A DNA stretch of 64,000 nt, taken from Epinephelus fuscoguttatus (taxonomy: Eukaryota; Chordata; Actinopteri; Perciformes; Serranidae). Each line of letters starts with the position of its first letter. Position 1 is the stretch's first letter. A model generated the notes under the pieces. It made no database searches and was not told the origin of the DNA. It saw only the letters and a list, made by a program, of their open reading frames with translations. The translations under genes and the position numbers were made by a program. The stretch is from positions 26,944,856-27,008,855 of the forward strand of contig NC_064760.1 of the NCBI RefSeq assembly GCF_011397635.1. Direction: 5' to 3'. Of this stretch, positions 31,302-43,004 are shown one piece after another.

Positions 31302-32782
31302 ATGGCTTTGGCAGGGAAATACGAGCTGGAGAGTCAAGACAACTATGAGGAGTTTCTGGAAGCAATTGGTATTTTTTTTTTTTTTTTTTTACTGATACAT
31401 AAATGAATAATTGTGAGTCGTCATTCATTTAATCTTTCTGTTTTGGGATTTTCACCTGCTTGTCACAGGGCTCCTCAACGCCAAGACAGACCACAAAGTG
31501 GTAACGGAGGTGGTTCAGGATGGGAACAACTTCACCTGGACACAAACTATTCCTGGTCCGATAAGTTCACCGTTGGTCAGGATTGTGAGCTGACAACGAT
31601 GAAGGGGGCCAAAGTCAATGTGAGTTAATAATAATAATTGATCTGCCACATTTTCACAACTTCTTATAAAGTTTAAGCTCATCTTACATTTCCCTCTGTG
31701 ACCTTCTGTGACCTGTAGGCTACTGTCACTATGGAAGGCGGCAAGATTTCAGTACCGTTTCCTCAGTACAACTTCACAGCAGAGATCATTGAGGATAAGC
31801 TGGTGATGGTAAGAGATGTCAAGTGCATCTATAGAGTTTAAAAAATTAATGTGCTTTTCAAAGTACAAAGAGATTAAATAAAGCAGAGGCATAATCAAAT
31901 AAAAACAGTCATAAATGAGATGATCTAAGTGAATCAATAAACACATAAATAGAAATATAAATTTAGATATTGTACATCTTGATAGAGTCACAAAAACAGC
32001 ATTGCACAAATGAAATAAAATACAAGCAAGTAAAACACAGAGTATGATCATAGTTCACGTCATAAAGGTATCAGTGGAGGGAGGACGAACTAATTGCTAG
32101 TGACAAGTTACAGGGCCATCATCTGAAAATGCTCTATCACCTTTGATTTTTAACTGCATGGAGTGGAGAGCACCAATTGGTCACCAGATCCGAGGGGTCG
32201 GGAGGTAAAATGGTGGATGAGCAGTTCAGAGATGCAACCAGGTGCTAGTCCATGCAGCGCTTTAAAAACAAAAGAAACTTAAAATTGATTCTGTATGTAA
32301 CTGGTAACCAGTGAAGAGACGTCAGGACAGGGGCCTGGGGTACAGCTCGGCGCGTTTAAACTGACAATCGAAATGCATATCAACCCAGCATGGTTTGACT
32401 CAGTGGAGCCAAAAGTGCCAACGGAAAAACCCTACTGGTCTCTCTTCCTGGTACCAGTATGGAGTCTTGCTGCTGCATGTTGAACAAGCTGCAGGCGACG
32501 TAGGGCTGACTGACTGAAAACTACATAGAGGTAATTGCAATAATTGAGGCAAGAGGAAATAAAAGCATGGACTAATGTTTCCAAATCTTTAACACGCATG
32601 AACGAAGATGCACAAGCTGGTGTTAACAACTGGGGTGATTTGTCAAATTTCATACATACACTTCATAGATATTGTAGTTTATTTTTTTTAATCCCAAATC
32701 ATCTTTCTCTTTATCAATCTAGATCTGCAGAACTCCAGGAGAGAAGGGTGTGACTTTTAAAAGAGTTAGCAAGAGGATCTGA
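31302..32782 (+). pseudogene. fabp6: fabp6 copy 1, frameshifted (gastrotropin / ileal bile-acid-binding protein)
   Basis: Exon equivalents 31302-31368, 31469-31619, 31719-31808 and 32723-32782 retain all splice sites and the final TGA. Exon 2 is 151 bp instead of 161 because 10 bases are missing after ACACAAACTATTCC near 31552. The frame then shifts and reaches TGA about 14 codons later, removing most of the beta-barrel. The downstream frame would otherwise read KFTVGQDCELTTMKGAK, so the deletion is the main lesion. One further change replaces Pro by Ala or Thr-like context at the exon 3 start (GCTACTGTC). PolyA signal AATAAA at 33396-33401. A sequencing or assembly error could also give this pattern. 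Confidence 0.8.
32100..32660 (-). mobile_element. L2-type LINE remnant in intron 3 of fabp6 copy 1
   Basis: The minus strand encodes HAFISSCLNYCNYLYVVF and LRRLQLVQHAAARLHTGT, the conserved C-terminal part of L2/jockey-type LINE proteins. The same remnant is in the same intron of copy 2 (38701-39262), so it predates the tandem duplication. Confidence 0.75.
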
Positions 32783-33474
32783 AGCTTCGAGACTCAACAT
32801 GCAGCAACCAGTGGGAACGATGCTGCACGCGGGAGGTAATGAAAGTGCTTCCTCCAGTTACTGAGGCAAGAGGAATACAGTAACCATCTGTAGTGAGGGG
32901 CAAGTGGAACATCTCTTGGCTTCACTGGACTGTATTTTGTGGTTTTACTTTCTGATCTAACTAAAGGGAAGGGGTGAAACTATATGTGCTGCATTTTTAC
33001 AATGATGAAATAACTCACCTGTACCAGTATCCATGTTTGATCTGATATAAATCACTGAAATATAGCATGTTTTGCCACCAATAATGGGATTTCCTTTCAT
33101 TTGTCTCACACCTTTGAAGTTGTGTTATGGTCTCTGAATTAGAAAAGTATAATTGTATACACATACACACTGCAAAGACAAACTACCATTTCAAAACACT
33201 ATAAACCAGATATTTAGACATCTAACATGATACAGAAACACCCAGCTAATATGTGCTGAACAAATAAGAGGATCCTGGTCTTATGTGTGTCATCTCCAGG
33301 CATCTCTTAATCACCAGGAAATACAGTTTTCTACTAATGTGCCGGTTGCAGATATTTTCTTCTTGTATTCTCTTGTCTCCAGTCTACTAATCTCAATAAA
33401 CAAGGATATTTGATGTGGTAAGTAATGGTGCTTAGTTAGTTAGTACTTGTTTGTATGTGGGATGTTGTGTTTGA

Positions 33475-34736
33475 TGTTACACCCCTGAATGGGGGAGGAT
33501 ATAACTTGAGTTAAAAAGAAAAGCGACTGTTCAGCTCTCAAGTCAGTGTTTTTAATGACTGAGAGTCAGTCCAGGGCAGCACGGTGGTGTGGTGGTTAGC
33601 ACTCTCGCCTCACAGCAAGAGGGTTGCCGGTTCGATCCCGGGCGTGGGAGCCCTTCTGTGTGGAGTTTGCATGTTCTCCCCGTGTCAGCGTGGGTTCTCT
33701 CCGGGCACTCCGGCTTCCTCCCACAGTCCAAAGACATGCAGATTGGGGACTAGGTTAATTGGTGACTCTAAATTGTCTGCAGGTGTGAATGTGAGCGTGA
33801 CTGGTTGTTTGTCTCTATGTGTCAGCCCTGCGATAGTCTGGCGACCTGTCCAGGGCGTACCCTGCCTCTCGCCTGATGGCCCCCCCACGACCCTCAAGAG
33901 GATGAAGCGGTTAGAAGATGAATGAATGAATGAGTCAGTCCAATAGCACCCCCTACAGGTTCTATGCTGGAAATAATATCACTAATTCAATTCTTCAGTC
34001 TGCCAAAATAAGACCACAGAATATTAAGAAATATGAAAAACAATAGTTTACATAACATACACATTAAGAGTGCGTTACTTTTACACTTTATACAGCAACC
34101 ACTACACACTCCCTTCAAAAACAGATGTCGTCCTGACATCCTGTATCAACGATTTGGCTTATTATTGCAAACTTTAGAGAGAAATGAATATTTGTCCCCA
34201 GTCAAACATTTAACTTTTGTAAACATTTAACACTCATTAATCATGAGATTTAACATTGTCAGGCACATTTAACAGGCTAATCTTCATTTGTGCAAGTTAA
34301 ATTCAACCCAGACTGAATATGTTGTAAACATATGAATATTCCAACAGTCCATAACATTCTATAGCTCTTGATTCTTACTGCTTTAGCACCAATGAATTTC
34401 CATGTAAACATCTCATTTTTCCCACATAGTGCATTACAATACCCACTGTTTTTCAAAACAGTCCAGTAATAGTTAACCCTCATATTAAATTTCTCAGATA
34501 TTTAGCAGTGCATGTGAACGCATAAATGAATATTCTCAGCTGTTACAACAGTCCATGAAATATCCACGAATATTCTCTGTTCACAGGACAGTCCATGTTC
34601 AGTATCCATGTAGGGATACTGGCTGGTGGTGGAGGTACGGCACAAGATCCCCCCACTGAGTCTCTGCTGCGTTGTGTCCATAGGGCAAAGGCTGGTACCT
34701 GAATGTGTGATTAGCTGATGGTCCGATACTGTAACA
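33475..34736 (-). mobile_element. Gypsy-type LTR with a V-SINE inside
   Basis: Bounded by TGTTAC and GTAACA, the usual short inverted ends of an LTR. It starts exactly where similarity between fabp6 units 1 and 2 ends (after 'gtgtttga'). It measures 1262 bp including a 358-bp SINE and its 11-bp duplication, so about 893 bp alone. On the minus strand a purine-rich tract ('ccaaggagagagagacggg') lies about 45 bp before it, a little far for a polypurine tract. The second LTR was not found. Confidence 0.55.
33574..33931 (+). mobile_element. V-SINE, full length, 11-bp target duplication
   Basis: A tRNA-like head has an A box (tggttagcact) and B box (ggttcgatccc). It is followed by the conserved central domain ('cttcctcccacagtccaaag') and a tail of GAAT/GATG repeats. 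Flanked by 'gagtcagtcca' at 33563-33573 and 33932-33942. The tRNA head is part of the SINE promoter and not a tRNA gene. Confidence 0.85.
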
Positions 34737-35184
34737 AACTGGGTTACCCAGTTCGCTGTAGGTGAAAACTTTTTGTGCCCGTCTCTCTCTCCTTGGCCTC
34801 TCAGGAGTCTGCGCAGCCTCGTTGTAATTTTCCTCTCAGGCCAGGTGATGAGGATGCTGTTATACTGTCCCCCAAAGCAACCTCACCTGTAAAGTCAGTT
34901 TCCACCTGATGTGGTACGTCCCTTTGATCCAGCAGGTGTGGTTCACTTTGATTCTCATCACTCAGTAGCGCTGGTCCCTCCCCAGACTCATTAACATCCA
35001 TTTCCGTTTGGTCTGTGTTTTCATCTGCCTGAGACTGCATTGCTGGTGGAGGCTGAGAGGGCAAGTGGTAATGCCAGTCTTCTTCATCGTCACTGCTGCT
35101 CTCAGGTTGTGCTGCATTCTTTTCACCTGTGTTTTTTCTGATGCTCTTTTTCTTTGACTGCTTAGCAACTTTGAGAGGCATCTC

Positions 35185-36108
35185 CAGTGCTTAATTTGTA
35201 AAATTATAAGTAGGGGAACACTTTGGGCCTCTGAGAGAGCAGTGTTCCCCCACTCCCAAAAGTGGGGGAACACTTTTTTAAGCAGCACCCGAGCCGCCTC
35301 ACTGCGCAACTCCGAATGGAATGGTTGTGACATCTAGTGTTGTCACGGTACCAAAATTGGGACCCACGGTACGATACCAGTGAAAGTATCACAGTTCTGA
35401 GTAGTATCACGATACCACAGCAAAAATGAGGCAGATGTGCCTTTTGTCATTTATAAAAAGATAAATCACATTTCTATAATACATCAATGATATTTCAATG
35501 GAATAAATTACTTATTGACTTATTCATACTTCATGAATTCATGATTCGCCTTTCGTTTCTGCTGCTGGTTGAAATCTGGACTCGCACTGCGTGCTGAATG
35601 ATTTATTTTGCTGGCACAAAACTATTTTTAGTCGCAAATGCGAGTAAAATGCTCGCATGTAGAGCTCTGTGGAAAACAAATCACTGCTGACAAGTAAAAA
35701 GAAATAAATAGTATCTTTCACTGCTCAAGGATACTCACATGTCTGGAACACAAACCACTACAGCAGCATATTGAGCACCAGGTGGCCAGTGCGCGCCGTT
35801 ATTAGACGGCGCATGGACACTCACCCTTTTGCAATTGGACTTTGAACTTATCCCACAGTAGTGGTACATGAGGCACCGTAGTACTATGATACTCTAACAT
35901 TATGGTATCATATGTACTGTGGAGTTTTAGTACTGCGATCTACCGTTACCAGTATACCCTGCAACACTAGTGACATCAGCCAATACTGTATGTAGTTTTT
36001 AGATGTGAAAAGTTCTAGACGCATGCAAATTAGTCCCGGAACGCACCAGGGCCTTTTCTGAAAAGATCCTGGTGCGTTCCAGTACGTTCCGGCTCAAATT
36101 AAGCACTG
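35185..36108. mobile_element. hAT-type element inserted in the Gypsy pol
   Basis: Perfect 14-bp inverted ends CAGTGCTTAATTTG and an exact 8-bp duplication 'ggcatctc' (35177-35184 and 36109-36116). Without the element nested inside it (35335-35969) it is about 281 bp. Near its left end is a perfect 14-bp hairpin with a 6-base loop (35241-35274). Confidence 0.88.
35335..35969. mobile_element. Second hAT-type element nested in the first
   Basis: Inverted ends TAGTGTTG and CAACACTA, exact 8-bp duplication 'gtgacatc' at 35327-35334 and 35970-35977. 635 bp. Subterminal sequence has several 'ggtacc' and 'gtatcacgatac' motifs, and the interior has no transposase frame. Confidence 0.85.
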
Positions 36109-37900
36109 GGCATCTCTAATGGTAAGTGGTTACATGGAAGCAGGAGATTTTGGTGTAAGATTCTACTGTCTCTCCCTTTCCCTTGCTTAGGCACAACTTC
36201 ATAGATTGGAAGGTCTTTGTTTACCTGACCTGACTCTGTAGATAGAGTCTTCCCAGTGGCTACGGAGCTTGCCTGTTCCACCTCTGGGAGTCATGTTTCT
36301 GACAAGGACGCAATCCCCCTCTTCCAACACAGAACTCCTGATTTTGTTGTCATGATTTCTCTTGCCTCTCTCTGCAGACCTTATTGCATTCTCTCTGGTA
36401 ATCTCATACGCTTCTTGCATTCCACTTTTCCATTTTTTCATGTACTGTTGATGGTCTGTGGTTCCCGTCTCTGGTGTTAGCTGGAATAGTAAATCAATAG
36501 GAAGTCGAGGGGCTGTCCCAAACAAAAGGATGAAGGGGGAAAACCCTGTGACCCCACTCCTTGTACAGTTGTATGCATAAATGAGCTTGTTTAACGACTC
36601 CTTCCAGTTGGCTTTCTCCCTCTCTGTGAGCGTTTTCAACATTTGCAGGAGCTTCTATTAAAACGCTTAACTTGACCGTTACCCTGTGGGTGATATGGTG
36701 TTGTTCTCGAGCCTGCAACACCACAGTTTTTAGCCGACTGAGCAAACAGCTGATTTTCAAATTCGCCTCCTTGGTCATGATGTATTCTCAAGGGGAATCC
36801 AAACTTCAAGGCATAGTCATTAAAGATCTTGTCAGCCACTGTCTTGCCTGATTTTGATGTTGTGGCATAGGCTTGTGCGAATCGCGTGAAATGGTCAATT
36901 ATGACCGATATGTATTCATATCCTCCAGAACACCTGTCCACATGCAAAAAATCAACAGACACCAATCAAAAGGCTGAGTAGTTACAATGCTGGTGAGTGG
37001 TGCTCTGGTTTCCCTGCTGGGCTTCTTACTTTTCAGACAGGAGCAGCCTGACGAGACATAATGTTCAACCTCCCTCTGCATCTGTGGCCAAAAGAATCTG
37101 TCCCTGACAAGTGAAGATGTTGTTTCTACTCCTTGGTGTCCCATCTCATTGTGTAGTGCTTTTAACACTGTGTCTTTGTATTTTTCAGGGAGAATGAGTT
37201 ACTTATGGCTCTTCTGCGACGCAGTATGCTGCCATCATCCGGTGTCAGTTTGTGGTTTTACCTGTAAAGTTGAGTTTCCTCCTCTATAAAAGCCTGCACA
37301 TGACTCCAGCTGTCATGCCACCAACACGCCATTCCAACACCAAATACTGCAGTGAAGGATGGGAGTCTCACAGCTCCACAATAAACTCAACTAGAAACAG
37401 AGAAATCTTTATGTCTGATCTCTGGATGATTAGAGGAAAACAGCACTTAAAGTTATTATATCAAAACCATTTTTAAAAAGGAACTTAACATGGCTCTTGT
37501 TTTTATAATTAAGCCCATCATTCCTACTGGTTATGTATGATATGTCAGCGACCACTGGAGCTTTTAGATGTATTCTCTTTTTTTACGTTGTGAGTGTTTT
37601 ACTGCACCATACATGCTCAAACTTGCCAAGTGCAGGAAAAACCTGCCGCTGATGGGAACAGGGAAATACTTTGGAGTTTTGCCAAATTACGACATTGTAG
37701 CATCAAGCAATATACATAAGACTGTGTTGAAAAAACACAGCTGACATTTTTCACACACACGTGGGGCACAGTGAGGTATGTGAGAGGAGAGGAAGAGGCA
37801 GGTGTGGCAGTGCTACAGAGAGTGTCTGTAGCAGGCCACTCCTTTTTCTCTGTGTGTCTCAAAAACTCCTCTCTCACGTCGTCTCCTCTCTTACACCGTC

Positions 37901-39385
37901 ATGGCTTTCGCAGGGAAATACGAGCTGGAGAGTCAAGACAACTATGAGGAGTTTCTGGAAGCAATTGGTATTTTTTTTTAAATTTTCTTTACTGATACAT
38001 AAATGGATAATTGTGAGTCGTCATTCATTTAAACTTTCTGTTTTGGGATTTTCACCTGCTTGTCACAGGGCTCCTCAACGCCAAGACAGACCACAAAGTG
38101 GTAACGGAGGTGGTTCAGGATGGGAACAACTTCACCTGGACACAAACTATTCCCAACTGGTCCTGGTCCAATAAGTTCACCGTTGGTCAGGATTGTGAGC
38201 TGACAACGATGAAGGGGGCCAAATTCAATGTGAGTTAATAATAATAATTGATCTGCCACATTTTCACAACTTCTTATAAAGTTTAAGCTCATCGTACATT
38301 TCCCTCTGTGACCTTCTGTGACCTGTAGGCTCCTGTCACTATGGAAGGCGGCAAGATTTCAGTACCGTTTCCTCAGTACAACTTCACAGCAGAGATCATT
38401 GAGGATAAGCTGGTGATGGTAAGAGATGTCAAGTGCATCTATAGAGTTTAAACAATGAATGTGCTTTTCAAAGTACAAAGAGATTAAATAAAGCAGAGGC
38501 ATAATCAAATAAAAACAGTCATAAATGAGATGATCTAAGTGAATCAATAAACGCATAAATAGAAATATAAATTTAGATATTGTACATCTTGATAGAGTCA
38601 CAAAAACAGCATTGCACAAATGAAATAAAATACAAGCAAGTAAAACACAGAGTATGATCATAGTTCACGTCATAAAGGTATCAGTGGAGGGAGGACGAAC
38701 TAATTGCTAGTGACAAGTTACAGGGCCATCATCTGAAAATGCTCTATCACCTTTGATTTTTAACTGCATGGAGTGGAGAGCACCAATTGGTCACCAGATC
38801 CGAGGGGTCGGGAGGTAAAATGGTGGATGAGCAGTTCAGAGATGCAACCAGGTGCTAGTCCATGCAGCGCTTTAAAAACAAAAGAATTGATTCTGTATGT
38901 AACTGGTAACCAGTGAAGAGACGTCAGGACAGGGGCCTGGGGTACAGCTCGGCGCGTTTAAACTGACAATCGAAATGCATATCAACCCAGCATGGTTTGA
39001 CTCAGTGGAGCCAAAAGTGCCAATGGAAAAACCCTACTGGTCTCTCTTCCTGGTACCAGTATGGAGTCTTGCTGCTGCATGTTGAACAAGCTGCAGGCGA
39101 CGTAGGGCTGACTGACTGAAAACTACATAGAGGTAATTGCAATAATTGAGGCAAGAGGAAATAAAAGCATGGACTAATGTTTCCAAATCTTTAACACGCA
39201 TGAACGAAGATGCACAAGCTGGTGTTAACAACTGGGGTGATTTGTCAAATTTCATACATACACTTCATAGATATTGTAGTTTGTTTTATTTTCATCCCAA
39301 ATCATCTGTCACTTTATCAATCTAGATCTGCAGAACTCCAGGAGAGAAGGGTGTGACTTTTAAAAGAGTTAGCAAGAGGATCTGA
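37901..39385 (+). CDS. fabp6: Fatty acid-binding protein 6 (gastrotropin), intact copy
   Basis: Four exons with correct phases and GT-AG borders: 37901-37967, 38069-38229, 38329-38418, 39326-39385. They encode 125 residues, close to the usual 124-132 of this family. The protein begins MAFAGKYELESQDNYEEFL and ends FKRVSKRI. Motifs typical of intracellular lipid-binding proteins are present: NKFTVGQ, VTMEGGK and FPQYNFTAEI. FABP6 binds bile acids in the cytosol of ileal enterocytes. The exon pattern (67-bp first exon) is the FABP standard. No TATA box is evident in the 100 bases upstream. PolyA signal AATAAA at 40065-40070. fabp10 was considered, but the TEVVQDGNNFTW and VTMEGGK stretches fit fabp6 better. 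Confidence 0.85.
38701..39262 (-). mobile_element. L2-type LINE remnant in intron 3 of fabp6 copy 2
   Basis: Nearly identical to 32100-32660, including the frame HAFISSCLNYCNYLYVVF. Same intron and orientation. Confidence 0.75.
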
Positions 39386-40143
39386 AGCTTCGAAACTCAA
39401 CATGCAGCAACAAGTGGGAACGATGCTGCACGTGGGAGGTAATGAAAGTGCTTCCTCCAGTTACTGAGGCAAGAGGAATACAGTAACCATCTGTAGTGAG
39501 GGGCAAGTGGAACATCTCTTGGCTTCACCGGACTGTATTTTGTGGTTTTACTTTCCGATCTAACTAAAGGGAAGGGGTAAAACTATATGTGCTGCATTTT
39601 TACAATGATGAAATAACTCACCTGTACCAGTATCCATGTTTGATCTGATATAAATCACTGAAATATAGCATGTTTTGCCACCAATAATGGGATTTCCTTT
39701 CATTTGTCTCACACCTTTGAAGTTGTGTCATGGTCTCTGAATTAAAAAAGTATAATTGTATACACATACACACTGCAAAGACAAACTACCATTTCAAAAT
39801 ACGATAAACCAGATATGTGTAAAGATACTGTAGATTTATTATTCTCATGAGTTTGAATCCATGTGCAGGAAACAAACTGATATTTAGACATCTAACATGA
39901 TACAGACACACCCAGCTAATATGTGCTGAACAAATAAGAGGATCCTGGTCTTATGTGTGTCATCTCCAGGCATCTCTCAATCACAAGGAAATACAGTTTT
40001 CTACTAATGTGCCGGTTGCAGATATTTTCTTCTTGTATTCTCTTGTCTCCAGTCTACTAATCTCAATAAACAAGGATATTTGATGTGGTCAGTAATGGTG
40101 CTTAGTTAGTTAGTACTTGTTTGTATGTGGGATGTTGTGTTTG

Positions 40144-40719
40144 ACACCCATTCATGGTTTATGGCTGATGACCTACATTATGTGTGCAGGGAGTGCAATT
40201 GTAAGTTTAGCTTTAGCAACAAGGGCTAAAAAGAGAAATAAGTTGAAGTCACACTAAGATTTCTGCAAACCATGGAAACGTTACATTTGTACGTTATCAT
40301 GTCGCGGATGTCTTAAAATTTTACATTTCAATAATGTAAAATGGTTAAGGTGTGGTTACGTTTAGGCACAAAAACCACTAGGTTATGGTTAGGAAAAGGT
40401 TGTGTTTTGTCTCAAAAAATCCGCTTCTGCTGACACAATCCTGGCAGGAAACACACTGATTTTATGTCACTGCACTAGGTGGAAAAACAGTGACCGGTTA
40501 CTAAAAAAACAGCCATGTTTGATGACTAAAAACTGCTGGAAACAAGTAATGGGTCACTTAAAAACAAGCCATGTTGTTGTTTGTTGGTCTCCAGCAGCGG
40601 CCTGCAGTGGTCTGTGGCTTGACAGGTGTCTCACCTGGTGGTTGAATTGACATTGTAGCTACGGCGTAGGCCCCGTATCAGTGCAGACCCTTTGCCATTG
40701 CCTGAGGTGCACCACCCCA
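40144..40719. other. Unit 2-specific sequence, no gene recognised
   Basis: Follows the fabp6 3' end directly after 'gtgtttga', where unit 1 instead has the Gypsy LTR. Contains 'ggttatggttaggaaaaggt' and similar phrases seen in fish repeats. Not coding. Confidence 0.4.
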
Positions 40720-41641
40720 GAAATGTAACTACATGTCGCGGTGACACAGACCTCCTGTCTATTTTTGTGTGCTGAAACCATTTCCCTCAGTGGAAACAAA
40801 GCTTTTAATCACTTTTAATTTCACAGATAAGAAACAATAAATTGTGAAGACAGTAAAGTCTCCACTAAAAAAGCATTTTAAGTCTTGTGTGTGATTTATT
40901 CTTCAGGGATTTATACTTCGGGATTTATCCTGGCTTCATATGAGCAGAGGAAATCTCTGCTTGTTGCTAGGCTAATTTATACAATGTAAAATGCCATAAG
41001 TGTGTGCTAATAACGTTAACATGTAGTATTTGTTTGAAAAACATGTTTACTGTAGTATGACATTTGTTTTGTCGGTGAATCTTGTGAGTTGTAATGGAGC
41101 CAAATTTTGTAACGTTACCTTTGTTAAATGTTGTTGTTGTCCCTGGTTTTGTATGAGAAGAGCAAAAGATCGCTAGCTGCTAGGCTAGTTTATACAGCGT
41201 AAAATGCCATAGGGCCCTAGGGTGACCATATTTTGATTTCCAAAAAAGAGGACACTCGGCCCGGCCACGAGATAGCCTACTTAAATGATACTCCCAGTTT
41301 ACTCAAAGACGCCTTATAATTTTAATATATTTAAAGTTTATATGTATGCATAGAAAATTCAGTTATATTACAAATAATATCTCTCAAAGACAGAAATTCA
41401 GATAGGCCCCAATAGGGGGCACACACACACACCAGAGTGTGGCGATCCGAGCCCGATGGGTCCTTACGGGTCGGGCCGCGTTGGGTCAAAAATGTATAAA
41501 TTGTATTCGGGCTCGGGTCGGATTCGGTCAGCTTTCAGTGAAAATGTAGTGTAAAAATAAATAAAATTATCTATTGTCTATCCTGTTTATTGCTTGGGCA
41601 CTGTTATTTACGTGACAACACCTGAACATAACACGCACACA

Positions 41642-41676
<35 letters not shown>

Positions 41677-42160
41677 TGGCTGTTTGTTTCTACCTCTCCC
41701 CTCGCTGGAAGCCTCGGACCTCCCGCCTCCCGCTCCCATCTCAAACACGGAGGTCTCCCTCTCCGCTGAGCACCCACGGCGCACTCCCGGCCTGTTAAAT
41801 AGCCTAGTAACCACTAAGGAACCACTGTGTGACACAAACTCAGTGCTTTAGTAATTAAATAATGTCGGGCTCAGTTCGGGTTCGGGCAGAGATATGTGGC
41901 CCGTGCCGCATATCTCGGCCCATGCTGCACTCTAACACACACACACACACACACACGGAAAACCGGACATTATCATCAATTTATAAAAAAAACCCAGACG
42001 TCCCGGACAGGACGTGAAAAGTGGACATGTTCAGGCAAAAGAGGACGTTTGGTCAGCCTGGCATAGGCTTGTGCTAAAAACATTAGCATGTTTTATTTGT
42101 GGGGAAAATGTGTCCAGATAAAGACAAGTGCTTTGTCTGTGAATGCTGCGAGTTACAGTG
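40720..42160 (+). repeat. Unnamed dispersed repeat (as at 13170-13790), split by a hAT element
   Basis: 40720-41217 and 42061-42160 together match the minus strand of 13170-13790, including two rounds of the internal subrepeat. The hAT element at 41218-42060 interrupts it. Confidence 0.55.
41218..42060. mobile_element. hAT-type element, second copy of 10303-11182
   Basis: Starts TAGGGTGACCATA and ends GTCAGCCTG, with the same internal order as the copy at 10303. The 8-bp duplication is no longer exact ('gccatagg' against 'gcataggc' context). Contains (CA)n at 41636-41675 and 41935-41957. Confidence 0.7.
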
Positions 42161-43004
42161 CAGCTGACTTGTGTTTTTGTATTTCAAATTGTCACTATTA
42201 AGCCATGTTTAATGTGTGTTTTGGGTGTGCTTTGAATCATCTAAACTTTACAGCGCTTCACAGAAACCCCGCTGCCGACCAGTGTTTTGGAGATTTAACT
42301 GCAGAGTGACAGTCACACCACTGCACAAGTATGCTCACAAAGGCGTAGGCCACGGTGTAGCTCTGCCGCACAAGTATAAATCCCGGCTGCGCGCCATCCA
42401 CCATCCCCTCAGTCAACTCATTCGTCACTTTAGAAATGCTGATATCAAACGTACAAATTTAACGTATCCGTAGTAAGTAGGAACGTACAATGCCAACATT
42501 TTCCTCTGGCAACTGGGCTGATAATCCAGTCTTTAAAAAATGTACAATACCTGAGCAAATAAACGTTTTATTGTCATTATTATCATTACATAAATGTTAT
42601 TCATCATCACTTCTGAGCCCTTTAATGAGACCATAAGTCTCCAGGGATGTTACCATTGTTACCAGTGGCAATTAGCTAGGATTTAAGAAAATACGTTACT
42701 TGGAAACAGTGTCTTATCAAAGGTTGTCTCATTCTGTACCAGTGATCAATGATGAAATATCCACTAAATAGATGTGTAGATGAAGCTGTTTATGGACTGT
42801 AATCATCTGCAATTAGGCTAAGGGGAAAGTCTTAAGTGAAGTAAACACATCTCTGCAAACAGACCCAGGCAGTTCATTCTCCTAAAGAGAGTGATATGAC
42901 ACAATGCATGGATGAATTACTGAACCTACTTGAAGTGTTAGGGGCCCTCCTGCCCTTCACCTGCAAAAGGTCACTCGAATTAACATGTACCCACCAGGAG
43001 GAGA

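Larger units (their letters stand above)
34801..37246 (-). mobile_element. Ty3/Gypsy pol remnant, integrase part only
   Basis: Frames on the minus strand give an HHCC-type integrase zinc-binding region (LHNEMGHQG, FFWPQM, CSCLKSKK). The catalytic core follows (VSVDFLHVD, IIDHFTRFAQAY, HHDQGGEFEN, TTPYHPQGNGQ). The C-terminal part (SPFILLFGTAPRLP, DLPIYEVVPKQGKGR) continues as an acidic tail (KKSIRKNTGEKN) beyond a hAT insertion. Several frameshifts occur (near 36960, 36640 and 36240). Gag, protease, RT and the 5' LTR are missing, so the element is truncated at about 37246, where fabp6-unit sequence resumes. Confidence 0.8.
29807..37578 (+). repeat. Tandem duplication unit 1 (fabp6 copy 1)
   Basis: Starts at 'tttacgttgtgagtg' and shares its left part, the whole fabp6 locus and its right end (37247-37578) with unit 2. 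The right end equals 44284-44430 plus about 44840-44999. Between them unit 1 carries a Gypsy remnant where unit 2 has 40144-44283. Confidence 0.75.

Noticed and set aside
33580-33650. tRNA gene
   Set aside because: The A and B boxes belong to the head of a complete V-SINE with its own target duplication; no cloverleaf with a proper acceptor stem.
34801-35181. Acidic 126-residue frame as a host protein
   Set aside because: It continues the Gypsy pol frame on the other side of a hAT insertion with exact 8-bp duplication.
41594-41851. Frames with runs of TH or CV as proteins
   Set aside because: They are translations of a (CA)n microsatellite in a hAT element; the same holds for 28448-28633.
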